A stretch of 23,315 nt of DNA from Bacillota bacterium. Its GTDB lineage: Bacteria; Bacillota; Clostridia; Lachnospirales; Lachnospiraceae. The stretch covers positions 1-23,315 of the forward strand of contig JAEZLZ010000063.1 of the NCBI GenBank assembly GCA_023415055.1, given 5' to 3'. Of the stretch, positions 16,199-23,315 are shown piece after piece. The position numbers and the translations under genes were made by a program. Positions within the stretch are counted from its first letter, which is position 1. Every line of letters starts with the position of its first letter. The notes below the pieces were generated by a model, which saw only the letters and a list, made by a program, of their open reading frames with translations, did not search any database and was not told the origin of the DNA.

Positions 16199-17009
16199 TA
16201 CAAGACCCTTGTGCTTGAGCGGAAAAGGTGTCACCAAGGTATTTGGATTTGGTGAAAAAAAGACCGTTGCTGTCGATCATGTTGATTTTGAATTTCACGA
16301 AGGAGAATTAATCTCCATCGTTGGTGAATCCGGAAGCGGTAAGACAACGATCAGCAAGATGTTGCTAGGTTTAACCAGCGTCACGGAAGGTCAGATCTAT
16401 TTTCAGGGAAAGCCGCTCGATATCCGAACTCGGAAGAAGAAGAAAGAATATTGGAAAGATATCCAGGCAATCTTCCAGGATCCCTTCTCATCCTATAATG
16501 TTTTTTATAAAATCGATCAAGTTTTATTAGACTGTATTAATATGCGTGGAGGAAAGAAGCTGTCCATGGAAAAAAAGGTTGAGATGATGACCGAGGCCTG
16601 CAGCTTTGTTAATCTAAAATACGCTGAATTGACAAACAAATATCCCTTCGAGCTATCTGGTGGACAAATGCAGCGATTGATGATTGCAAGAATCTTTCTT
16701 CTTAAGCCGAAGATTCTCTTAGCAGACGAACCAACCTCAATGATCGATGCCTGCTCCAGAGCTACCATTTTGGATATGCTCATGAACCTTCGTAACGAAA
16801 CCGGTATGACCATCATCTTCATTACACATGATATTGGACTCGCTTACTATATCTCAGATAGCGTGTATATTATGGAACATGGTAAATTTGTAGAAAGCGG
16901 TACTGCTGATGAGGTTATTCTTCATTCCAAAGCACCATACACCAAACGCTTAATCAGTGATGTTCCAAAGATCTATGAGGAATGGGATCTGAATACAGTA
17001 AATCTATAG
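16191..17009 (+). CDS. ABC transporter ATP-binding protein, OppF/DppF type
   Basis: The product has about 272 residues, with Walker A GESGSGKTT, Q-loop AIFQDPFSSYN, signature LSGGQMQR, Walker B ILLADEPTSMID and H-loop FITHD. It is the second ATPase of the importer and would form a heterodimer with the OppD-type subunit. It is shorter than many OppF proteins and lacks the C-terminal cysteine-bearing extension. Two ATGs are possible (16185 and 16191). I prefer 16191 because GAGGGAGG (16174-16181) is nine bases away, against only three for 16185. The start overlaps the preceding stop by eight bases (ATGAGTGA), which suggests translational coupling. It is the last gene of the importer proper. Confidence 0.94.
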   Translation: MSDTRPLCLSGKGVTKVFGFGEKKTVAVDHVDFEFHEGELISIVGESGSGKTTISKMLLGLTSVTEGQIYFQGKPLDIRTRKKKKEYWKDIQAIFQDPFSSYNVFYKIDQVLLDCINMRGGKKLSMEKKVEMMTEACSFVNLKYAELTNKYPFELSGGQMQRLMIARIFLLKPKILLADEPTSMIDACSRATILDMLMNLRNETGMTIIFITHDIGLAYYISDSVYIMEHGKFVESGTADEVILHSKAPYTKRLISDVPKIYEEWDLNTVNL

Positions 17010-17059
17010 TAAATATTACATTAGAAGGCTAGACCTTAGACAATAGAAATATATCTTAC

Positions 17060-17128
17060 TCTGGGAGTATTATTGTTACCCTTGCCGCTTTCTTTGAGAG
17101 CTTTTAAGGAAATGATAACACTCCCAGA
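17060..17128. repeat. Palindrome 1 in the oppF-GH3 gap (possible operon terminator)
   Basis: TCTGGGAGTATTAT (17060-17073) pairs with ATAACACTCCCAGA (17115-17128), 14 pairs with one G-U. Inside, partial complementarity continues and GCT/AGC closes the centre. No T-run follows on the plus strand (GATGTTTCATG). It lies 51 bases after the last ABC gene, so it may cap the importer transcript without being a classical terminator. Confidence 0.65.
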
Positions 17129-17153
17129 TGTTTCATGTGGAATCATTGAAAAC

Positions 17154-17342
17154 AATATTGATACAGGTGTCATAAGTCAGGTATACGGCAACAGGTGAAT
17201 ATCAAACATAGGCATATATCTGGTTTGCCTTTCCCTCATGCGGAATAAACATCCGCATTCGGCCGGTCTGCACCATCTGCATACCTATGTTTGATATTCA
17301 CAATTCTACTTTATCCATGACTTATGACACCGTATCAATATT
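17154..17342. repeat. Large concentric palindrome (189 bp) in the oppF-GH3 gap
   Basis: Several stems share one centre near 17248. The outer arms 17154-17179 and 17318-17342 pair over 25 positions with a single bulged A. The middle arms 17195-17212 and 17284-17301 pair perfectly over 18 bp. TGGT (17221-17224) pairs with ACCA (17272-17275). The apical arms ATGCGGA/TCCGCAT (17238-17244, 17252-17258) close a seven-base loop. The unpaired spacers are nearly equal on both sides (15/16 and 25/25 bases). No open reading frame of note lies inside. It could be a miniature inverted-repeat element, a highly structured RNA in the transcript, or a cruciform-forming site. Confidence 0.85.
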
Positions 17343-17358
17343 TGCAGGAATACTACTG

Positions 17359-17430
17359 GGATTTGAGTATCAAAAAGACTTCTGTAAATATAACTTCGTC
17401 ATTTTGTTTTTGAACTTAACACTCAAATCC
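17359..17430. repeat. Palindrome 3 in the oppF-GH3 gap
   Basis: GGATTTGAGT (17359-17368) pairs with ACTCAAATCC (17421-17430), and inside it TCAAAAA (17370-17376) pairs with TTTTTGA (17407-17413). It ends about 30 bases before the GH3 start codon, so in RNA it would sit just upstream of the AAGGAGG ribosome site (17447-17453). No convincing promoter for GH3 is visible in 17010-17460: TTGAAC at 17410 has no well-spaced -10 partner. Confidence 0.7.
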
Positions 17431-17460
17431 TAAGGGAAATATATAAAAGGAGGATAATAT

Positions 17461-19758
17461 ATGAATTCAATTGACATTAAACATTTACTTTCCGAAATGA
17501 CAGTTGAGGAAAAAGCAGGTTTATGTTCCGGTGCCGACTTCTGGCATACAAAAGCAGTGGAACGGCTCGGATTACCGGCAATTATGGTTAGTGACGGCCC
17601 TCATGGACTTCGTAAGCAGGATGCTACCGGTGATCATGTCGGTTTGCTTGATTCAATCGAAGCGGTATGCTTTCCGGCTTCCTGTGCTCTAGCTAGCTCC
17701 TTTGACCGCGATTTGGCTCATACGGTAGGCACTGCACTAGGTGAAGAATGTCAGGCCGAACAAGTGGCTACCATTCTGGGACCCGGGGTAAATATGAAGC
17801 GTTCTCCCCTCTGTGGAAGAAACTTTGAATATTACTCTGAAGATCCCTATCTGGCCGGTGAGCTAGCTGCCAGTTATGTAAATGGAGTTCAAAGTCAGCA
17901 CATTGGTACTAGCGTGAAGCATTTTGCAGTAAATAATCAGGAAACAAGACGTATGAGTATCAGTGCCGAGATCGACGAGCGTACTCTCCGCGAAATCTAT
18001 CTGGCAGCATATGAGACTGTGGTTAAAAATTCTCAGCCCTGGACGATGATGTGCTCCTATAATTGTATCAATGACGTATATTCCTGTGAAAACGACTGGT
18101 TATTGAATCAGGTTCTTAGGAAGGAATGGGGATTTAAAGGTCTTGTTGTAACGGATTGGGGTGCTATGAATGATCGTGTGAAGGCATTGAAGGCTGGCTT
18201 GGAGCTTGAGATGCCCTCCAGTGATGGTATTACGGATCAATTTATCGTACAAGCGATTGAGAGCGGTCAGTTAACGATGGAGGAACTTGATCTCGCAGTT
18301 ACCAGAATCCTTGAATTAGTGAAACGCTATTACGACAATCGAAAGGAGAATACTTCTTACGATAAAGAAGCACATCACAGATTAGTAAGAAAGGTTGCCG
18401 GAGAATGTGCTGTATTGTTGAAGAACGATGACCACGTACTTCCCTTAAAGAAATCAGACCAGGTTGTATTCATCGGTGAGTTTGCCAAGAAACCAAGATA
18501 TCAAGGTGGAGGCTCCAGCCACATCAATAGCTTTAAGGTAACAAACGCTGTTGACGCTGCCCAGGAATACGGTATATCCTATGTGAAAGGTTTTGATATC
18601 CAGAAAGAGGAATTAGATCCTGCAGAGGTCGTGAAAGCTGTAAAGGCTGCGAAAGAAGCAACCGTCGCTGTCGTGTTTGCAGGACTTCCCGATTCCTATG
18701 AGAGTGAGGGTTATGATCGTACTCATCTAAATCTTCCCTCCTGCCAAAATACACTGATCGAAGAAATTGTAAAGGTACAGCCAAATACCGTTGTCGTATT
18801 ACATAACGGATCTCCTGTATTGATGCCCTGGTTATCAAAAGTCAAATCGGTTCTAGAGCTTTATCTGGGAGGTCAGGCAGTCGGTGAAGCGACCGTCGAT
18901 CTATTGTATGGTGTCACAAATCCCAGTGGACGACTGGCAGAAACCTTCCCTCTTCGCCTTCAGGATAATCCTTCCTATCTAAATTTTCCAGGAACTAACC
19001 GTAAGGTTGAATACCGGGAGGGAATATTCATCGGTTACCGATATTATGATACGAAGGAGCTTCCTGTTCTGTTCCCCTTCGGTCATGGCCTAAGCTATAC
19101 TACCTTTGAATATCACGGCATGTTTCTCAAGGTTGCTGAAAGTCATAACGGTATTCGCAAGAGTAGCAAGTTGACGTTAAAGGATACCGAGAAGCTGGAA
19201 GTGTCCGTTAAGGTTAAAAATACTGGTAAATGCTTTGGTAAAGAGGTTGTTCAGCTTTACGTCCACCAAAAGCAAGCCGCTGTCATTCGTCCTTATAAGG
19301 AGTTGAAAGGCTTTATCAAGGTAGCTCTGGAACCGGGTGAGGAAAAGACAGTTACTTTTACTCTGGATAAACGCGCCTTTGCTTATTATGACGTCGATCT
19401 CCACGATTGGCATGCCGAGAGCGGTGATTATGTAATTATGATTGGCAGATCCTCCGGGGAAATTAACCTGTCCGATACAATTACACTCGAGAGTTCAACG
19501 AAGGTTCCTTTCCTATTAGATGATAGAACCACCTTAGGTGATGTGCTAAAGATCGTGGAGGATCCGAATGCGATTATTCACCAGATGCTTCAGTCTTTTG
19601 GCTCTGCCAAGCAGGAAGAAGAGGATACCACAGGTGAAAAAATGATGTTCTTTGAAATGATAAAGGGACTTCCTCTTCATACACTTCGCTCCTTCCATGG
19701 TTGGGGACTGGACCGCAACCTCCTGGATGAAGCGATTGCGAAAGCAATGGCAAAATAG
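17461..19758 (+). CDS. Glycoside hydrolase family 3 (beta-glucosidase or beta-xylosidase type)
   Basis: The 765-residue enzyme has no signal peptide and so is cytoplasmic. An N-terminal TIM barrel (about 1-290) has SDGPHGLR, the KHFAVNNQE motif and the nucleophile region GLVVTDWGAMNDR (Asp232). A second alpha/beta domain (about 310-510) has RYQGGGSSHIN and the acid/base motif ESEGYDR (414-420). A fibronectin-III-like domain (about 590-690) follows FPFGHGLSYTTFEY. GH3 enzymes remove non-reducing beta-linked glucose, xylose or similar residues; the exact sugar cannot be read from sequence. AAGGAGG precedes the ATG. It lies downstream of the ABC importer on the same strand, so imported oligosaccharides are its probable substrates. 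Confidence 0.95.
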   Translation: MNSIDIKHLLSEMTVEEKAGLCSGADFWHTKAVERLGLPAIMVSDGPHGLRKQDATGDHVGLLDSIEAVCFPASCALASSFDRDLAHTVGTALGEECQAEQVATILGPGVNMKRSPLCGRNFEYYSEDPYLAGELAASYVNGVQSQHIGTSVKHFAVNNQETRRMSISAEIDERTLREIYLAAYETVVKNSQPWTMMCSYNCINDVYSCENDWLLNQVLRKEWGFKGLVVTDWGAMNDRVKALKAGLELEMPSSDGITDQFIVQAIESGQLTMEELDLAVTRILELVKRYYDNRKENTSYDKEAHHRLVRKVAGECAVLLKNDDHVLPLKKSDQVVFIGEFAKKPRYQGGGSSHINSFKVTNAVDAAQEYGISYVKGFDIQKEELDPAEVVKAVKAAKEATVAVVFAGLPDSYESEGYDRTHLNLPSCQNTLIEEIVKVQPNTVVVLHNGSPVLMPWLSKVKSVLELYLGGQAVGEATVDLLYGVTNPSGRLAETFPLRLQDNPSYLNFPGTNRKVEYREGIFIGYRYYDTKELPVLFPFGHGLSYTTFEYHGMFLKVAESHNGIRKSSKLTLKDTEKLEVSVKVKNTGKCFGKEVVQLYVHQKQAAVIRPYKELKGFIKVALEPGEEKTVTFTLDKRAFAYYDVDLHDWHAESGDYVIMIGRSSGEINLSDTITLESSTKVPFLLDDRTTLGDVLKIVEDPNAIIHQMLQSFGSAKQEEEDTTGEKMMFFEMIKGLPLHTLRSFHGWGLDRNLLDEAIAKAMAK

Positions 19759-19910
19759 GGCTGCCCGATTCACTTCTTGGTGTAAGCTGGCCGATCATGC
19801 GTACTGATTTCAATGCTGCTCTGGGTTCCGTCGGCCCAATCTATATGATGATTGCCGGAGGAACCATCATCTCCAGTTTCTTTAGTGGTGTGGTATTGAA
19901 ACGTCACCAT
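19758..19910 (+). pseudogene. Fragment of an MFS transporter gene
   Basis: Beginning at the last base of the GH3 stop codon, one frame reads LPDSLLGVSWPIMRTDFN, then SVGPIYMMIAGGTIISSFF, then SGVVLKR. This is the conserved TM1-TM2 segment of a major facilitator transporter. There is no start codon or ribosome site, and the frame ends at a TGA near 19930. The following bases in another frame (about 19911-20010) give a short acidic, Thr/Lys-rich tail that may be the protein's other end or unrelated. This looks like a deletion remnant that left about 50 codons of the N-terminal half. The rest of the gap to 20111 holds a hairpin (listed) and an AT-rich repeat ATAAATTT/AAATTTAT (20086-20107). Confidence 0.7.
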
Positions 19911-20010
19911 TTCTGTCTGGAAAAAAGCTGATGCACAAGGAACTACAACATCTGCAGAAGCTAAATTCGAGGAAGATGATTCCAAATCGAAAGGGATAAA
20001 GGAATCTAAT

Positions 20011-20050
20011 ACAGGGACAAAATGTCAGCTTGCTGATACTTTGTCCCTGT
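20011..20050. terminator. Hairpin between GH3 and the second AraC gene
   Basis: ACAGGGACAAA (20011-20021) pairs with TTTGTCCCTGT (20040-20050), and the stem continues through GTCAGC and GCTGAT with one or two mismatches. Only three Ts follow on the plus strand (TTTCG). It stands between convergent genes, so it probably ends transcription from both sides. Confidence 0.6.
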
Positions 20051-20111
20051 TTCGTAGTCATTGCCTGACTGCGGTATGCGCGGCAATAAATTTCTCAACA
20101 AATTTATGCGT

Positions 20112-20960
20112 TTAGTAATTTTCACGCGTCCGATATTCACTCGGCGACATACCCGTGTATCGATGGAAGATTCGGCTAAAGTATAATTGGTTTTCATATC
20201 CAACCAGTCCTCCGATATCACTGATGGATAGCGAGTGATTACGAAGGAGCTCCTTCGCATTCTGAAGCCTTAGATTCGTGATGTATTGCTTCGGAGAATG
20301 TCCCGTATAGTTTTTGAACTCCCGAATGAACCAGCAGCAACTGATATGATAGCTGTCCGCCAATTGTGCGATATTGATATCCTTCTGATATTCCTGATGG
20401 AACTGATTTATTACTTCATCAAATATGGAGTGGTATACACGCCTTTCCTGACCAAAGGTATGATAATTCCTTGCGATCATAGTAAGGAGTTGTCTGAAAA
20501 ATGCTTCCGTCATCTCCATCTTATAATCCCTGTCGAGTCGAAGCTCGACTACAATCTTCTCGAACAGCTCCGGCAGCTCCTCCTTTGCCAGTAATTGCAT
20601 GGGCTTTTCTGATGGCAGTCCAAGCGTCTCCAGGAATCCTTCTACCTTACTTCCGGTAAAATGAAGCCAATAGATATCCGGCTTCTCCGAAAGAACATAG
20701 TAATAATTCTGTGGTACCTGCGGTCGGTATAGAATGACGCCTCCCTTTCCGATGTCATAGTTCACATTTCCGATCTGAAAATGTGCAGTTCCTTCCGCAA
20801 CATAAAGCAACTGATAATCTCCTCTTCCGTTTGGACGTATTGTCTGCATCTTCTTTAAATGCAGAAGCTTATAATGCCCGCAGCTTTTTACGAATAGTTC
20901 AACATCATTTATGGGGAGATCATCGTCACTCTGATTATAGTACCCGGAATAATTTAACAT
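20112..20960 (-). CDS. AraC-family transcriptional regulator
   Basis: The product has about 282 residues. The N-terminal cupin-type effector domain (about 45-120) contains DYQLLYVAEGTAHFQIG and GVILYRPQVPQNYYY. Two C-terminal helix-turn-helix motifs follow: INIAQLADSYHISCCWFIREF and ISDIGGLVGYENQLYFSRIFHR, ending TGMSPSEYR. An upstream ATG at 20999 opens the same frame but lacks a ribosome site. AGAGGAG lies just before ATG 20960, giving MLNYSGYYNQ, so I chose 20960. It is divergent from the GH2 beta-galactosidase gene and is its most likely regulator, probably responding to a galactoside or related sugar (inferred from position). Confidence 0.93.
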   Translation of the reverse strand: MLNYSGYYNQSDDDLPINDVELFVKSCGHYKLLHLKKMQTIRPNGRGDYQLLYVAEGTAHFQIGNVNYDIGKGGVILYRPQVPQNYYYVLSEKPDIYWLHFTGSKVEGFLETLGLPSEKPMQLLAKEELPELFEKIVVELRLDRDYKMEMTEAFFRQLLTMIARNYHTFGQERRVYHSIFDEVINQFHQEYQKDINIAQLADSYHISCCWFIREFKNYTGHSPKQYITNLRLQNAKELLRNHSLSISDIGGLVGYENQLYFSRIFHRYTGMSPSEYRTRENY

Positions 20961-21066
20961 ATGCGCTCCTCTGTTTCTTATCACTTCTATTTCATTCATA
21001 TTGACAAGTATTCATACTATGGCATTTCGCGTCATTAACTTTGCTGTCTAATATGAGATTATCAAA

Positions 21067-21167
21067 TCCATATCATTTTGTCCATATATAGAGCAAAAAA
21101 GATTATAGAATATTCCTATCATCATGCTACAATAATTTTATCATTGGTTTTCATTATCATGCATGAT
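21067..21167. promoter_or_regulatory. Divergent control region of the AraC and GH2 genes
   Basis: TGCTACAAT (21125-21133) is an extended -10 element for GH2. TATAAT on the minus strand (21107-21102) could serve the AraC gene, with TTGTAG (21132-21127) as a loosely spaced -35. TCCATAT occurs twice 14 bases apart (21067-21073, 21081-21087), resembling paired direct-repeat half-sites of AraC proteins. A perfect 12-bp palindrome ATCATGCATGAT (21156-21167) lies about 23 bases after the GH2 -10 box and could be an operator. None of these sites is proven. Confidence 0.35.
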
Positions 21168-21213
21168 GTACCGCTGATTATGAATCATTCCAACTCTAAT
21201 ACGGAGTACAAAA

Positions 21214-21268
21214 AGTGAAGGAAAATACCTTCACTCAGCAAGTTTGTGTCAGCGCTGCAAACACAAAC
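21214..21268 (+). promoter_or_regulatory. Two leader hairpins upstream of the GH2 gene
   Basis: AGTGAAGG (21214-21221) pairs with CCTTCACT (21228-21235) over a six-base loop. GTTTGTGT (21242-21249) pairs with ACACAAAC (21261-21268) around a loop containing AGCGCT. They sit 60-110 bases before the start codon in the predicted leader. No T-run follows, so mRNA stability or translation control is more likely than termination. Confidence 0.5.
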
Positions 21269-21325
21269 GAAAAATGCGCATAGCTTCACACGCGATACTA
21301 TAAGCAGCGCAGAAATGAGGAGAAT

Positions 21326-23315
21326 ATGAAACTAATAAAATACTATGAAGATACCAAAAATCTTCATGTGGGAACCATGCAAAACCGTGCCTATTATACT
21401 CCTTTCTATACGGACGGTAAGACTGAGCGAAAGCTGCTGCTGAACGGAATATGGAGCTTCCATTATTATAACAATCGTTTTGAGGTTCCGGAGGACTTTT
21501 ACCTCCCGGACTTTGATCTAAGTAGCTTTGACCGTTTGCCGGTTCCGAGCTGCTGGCAGAATCACGGTTATGACCGTCACCAATATACCAATGTCAACTA
21601 TCCTTTTCCTTACGACCTTCCCTATGTTCCGGAGCAGAATAACTCCTGCGGCTGTTATGTTCATACCTTCACCGCGTCCAAGGAGCAATGTCTTTCGAAG
21701 AATTATCTGAACTTTGAAGGAGTGGATTCCTGCTTCTATGTGTGGCTGAACGGCAGCTTCCTTGGCTTCAGTCAGGTCTCACATTCCACCAGTGAATTTG
21801 ATATTACAGAGCATCTCAAGGAAGGAACCAATACCCTGGCCGTACTGGTTATGAAATGGTGCGTTGGAAGCTATTATGAGGATCAGGATAAGTTCCGCAT
21901 GTCCGGTATCTTCCGTGATGTCTATATTCTGACGAGAGCCGAGGAACACATTCGGGATTACTTTGTGAAAACCTCTCTCAATGACGCTTGTGATGTCGCT
22001 GCCATAACGGTAGAGCTTGAATACCTCAATCAGGATATTCCTACGACGGCAGTACTCTATGACTGTGGACATCAGCTGATTGAGACGAAAGAAGTTGCTA
22101 ATCGTAAGGTAGAGTTCACGGTAGCCGACCCTGTACTCTGGAATGCGGAAGCGCCTCAGCTGTATACTCTGGTATTATCCACCGGCGAAGAGCTGATCAC
22201 TCAAAAAGTCGGTATTCGTAAAGTAGAGATAAAAAGTGGTGTTATTTTACTTAACAATACTCCGATCAAATTCAAGGGAGTGAACCGTCATGACAGTGAT
22301 CCTGTAACCGGTTATACAATCAGCAGAGAGCAGGCTCTAACCGATCTTTCCTTGATGAAGCAGCACAACATCAATGCCATCCGTACCAGCCACTATCCGG
22401 ATGCTCCCTGGTTCCCCGAGCTTTGTGATGAATATGGCTTCTATCTGATCGCGGAGGCAGACTTAGAGACACATGGTGCCGTCAATTTCTATTCCGGTTC
22501 CTATAGCGAAACCTATGGTGATATTGTACAGAATCCCATCTCAGATGATATTGTTCTTGATCGTCAGCAGCGTAATGTTCATCGGGATAAGAACCATCCC
22601 TGTATTCTGATCTGGTCCCTTGGAAACGAAAGTGGCTGGGGATATAGTCTGGAACAGGCAGGTAGATGGGTGAAGGAATATGATTCTACCAGATTGCTTC
22701 ATTATGAGGGAAGTGTACATATTACCGGAAGTCATATAGTAGATCTGTCCATGCTGGATGTTTACAGCAGAATGTATGATTCTGTTGAGGGCATTGATCA
22801 ATACTTCAGTAATCCCGAAAACATAAAGCCCTATGTCCTTTGCGAATACTGTCATGCTATGGGTAACGGCCCCGGGGACCTCGAAGATTATATAGAGAAA
22901 ATATACGGTTATGACGGTATGGTTGGCGGATTTATATGGGAATGGTGTGACCATGCAATTTATCTTGGAGATGCAGAAGACGGCAGAAAGAAATATGCGT
23001 ATGGAGGAGATTCCGGAGAGTACCCCCACGACGGTAATTTCTGTGTGGATGGACTTGTTTATCCGGATCGAACCGTGAGTAAAAGCCTCCTCGAATATAA
23101 GAATGTGATTCGCCCGGTTCGTGCCACTATGATCGATGCAGACAATTGCCTGCTGCGTCTGGAGAATAAGCTTGATTTTACCAATATAAAGGATTTTCTC
23201 ACCATGACCTATCAGCTGGAATGTAATGGCCATATTATCGGAGAAGGTTTCCTTCGAGAGCTTGATATTCCTGCCCACACCTCCAAGGAGGTAAAACTTC
23301 ACTACACCATACCGG
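21326..23315 (+). CDS. GH2 beta-galactosidase (LacZ-type), C-terminus cut by window edge
   Basis: An open frame of 663 codons runs to the window edge from ATG 21326, preceded by GAGGAG. It begins MKLIKYYEDTKNLHVGTMQN. An N-terminal sugar-binding jelly roll (LNGIWSFHYY, SCWQNHGYD) leads to an immunoglobulin-like domain and then the TIM barrel. The barrel has RTSHYPD (His356), AEADLETHG, acid/base Glu435 in LGNESGWG and nucleophile Glu507 in CEYCHAMGNGPG. These match E. coli LacZ Glu461 and Glu537. LacZ-type enzymes are about 1000 residues, so roughly a third is missing. It cleaves terminal beta-galactosides. With no signal peptide it should be cytoplasmic. It is divergent from an AraC regulator. 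Confidence 0.93.
   Translation, partial: MKLIKYYEDTKNLHVGTMQNRAYYTPFYTDGKTERKLLLNGIWSFHYYNNRFEVPEDFYLPDFDLSSFDRLPVPSCWQNHGYDRHQYTNVNYPFPYDLPYVPEQNNSCGCYVHTFTASKEQCLSKNYLNFEGVDSCFYVWLNGSFLGFSQVSHSTSEFDITEHLKEGTNTLAVLVMKWCVGSYYEDQDKFRMSGIFRDVYILTRAEEHIRDYFVKTSLNDACDVAAITVELEYLNQDIPTTAVLYDCGHQLIETKEVANRKVEFTVADPVLWNAEAPQLYTLVLSTGEELITQKVGIRKVEIKSGVILLNNTPIKFKGVNRHDSDPVTGYTISREQALTDLSLMKQHNINAIRTSHYPDAPWFPELCDEYGFYLIAEADLETHGAVNFYSGSYSETYGDIVQNPISDDIVLDRQQRNVHRDKNHPCILIWSLGNESGWGYSLEQAGRWVKEYDSTRLLHYEGSVHITGSHIVDLSMLDVYSRMYDSVEGIDQYFSNPENIKPYVLCEYCHAMGNGPGDLEDYIEKIYGYDGMVGGFIWEWCDHAIYLGDAEDGRKKYAYGGDSGEYPHDGNFCVDGLVYPDRTVSKSLLEYKNVIRPVRATMIDADNCLLRLENKLDFTNIKDFLTMTYQLECNGHIIGEGFLRELDIPAHTSKEVKLHYTIP

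Noticed and set aside
17154..17342. CRISPR array or tandem repeat array
   Set aside because: The repeats are inverted about one centre, not direct, and there are no unique spacers of regular length.
20961..20999. Upstream ATG at 20999 as the start of the second AraC gene
   Set aside because: No ribosome site precedes it, while AGAGGAG is well placed for ATG 20960.
22541..23302. 253-codon open frame on the minus strand opposite the GH2 gene
   Set aside because: It lies wholly within a convincing GH2 coding region with both catalytic motifs. Its translation shows no known motif, so it is a shadow frame.

Overview
The window looks like chromosome from an anaerobic, carbohydrate-degrading Clostridia, most likely a Lachnospiraceae relative of the Clostridium phytofermentans type. 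This is inferred from strong GGAGG-type ribosome binding sites, short intergenic gaps, lipoproteins with Thr/Ala/Pro-rich linkers after the lipobox, a dipeptide/oligopeptide-type ABC importer beside glycosidases, and AraC-type regulators, one of them fused to a GH39-like domain. No rRNA, tRNA, CRISPR array, complete insertion sequence or phage gene is visible.

Left part (1-4171, minus strand): an operon read as xpt (xanthine phosphoribosyltransferase), a BMP-family lipoprotein, a double-domain sugar/nucleoside-type ABC ATPase, and a permease cut by the window edge. Together they look like a purine nucleoside or base uptake and salvage unit.

Middle housekeeping block (4378-7652): a flavin amine oxidase (+) with an altered RxGGR-type motif, a duplicated-motif ferritin-like diiron protein (-), and glutamate racemase murI (-, TTG start). 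A strong hairpin at 6151-6217 separates the convergent oxidase and ferritin-like genes.

Right part (7806-23315): a carbohydrate utilisation locus. A large AraC-GH39 fusion regulator (-) is divergent from a five-gene ABC importer (+): solute-binding lipoprotein, two permeases, two ATPases. A cytoplasmic GH3 glycosidase (+) follows. The regulator's GH39-like domain keeps the presumed nucleophile Glu but has Val where the acid/base Glu should be, so it is probably a sugar-sensing pseudo-enzyme. The importer would bring in oligosaccharides, GH3 would cleave them inside the cell, and the fusion regulator would sense the sugar. Beyond GH3 lie a decayed MFS transporter fragment, a terminator-like hairpin, a second AraC regulator (-), and a divergent GH2 beta-galactosidase (+) cut by the right edge.

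The most unusual non-coding structure is in the 451-bp gap between the last ABC ATPase and GH3. It holds three palindromes in a row. The central one is 189 bp long, with several stems nested on one shared centre at about 17248. Other structured non-coding regions are the long leader of the solute-binding protein gene, a 14-bp hairpin between that gene and its permease, and two hairpins in the GH2 leader.
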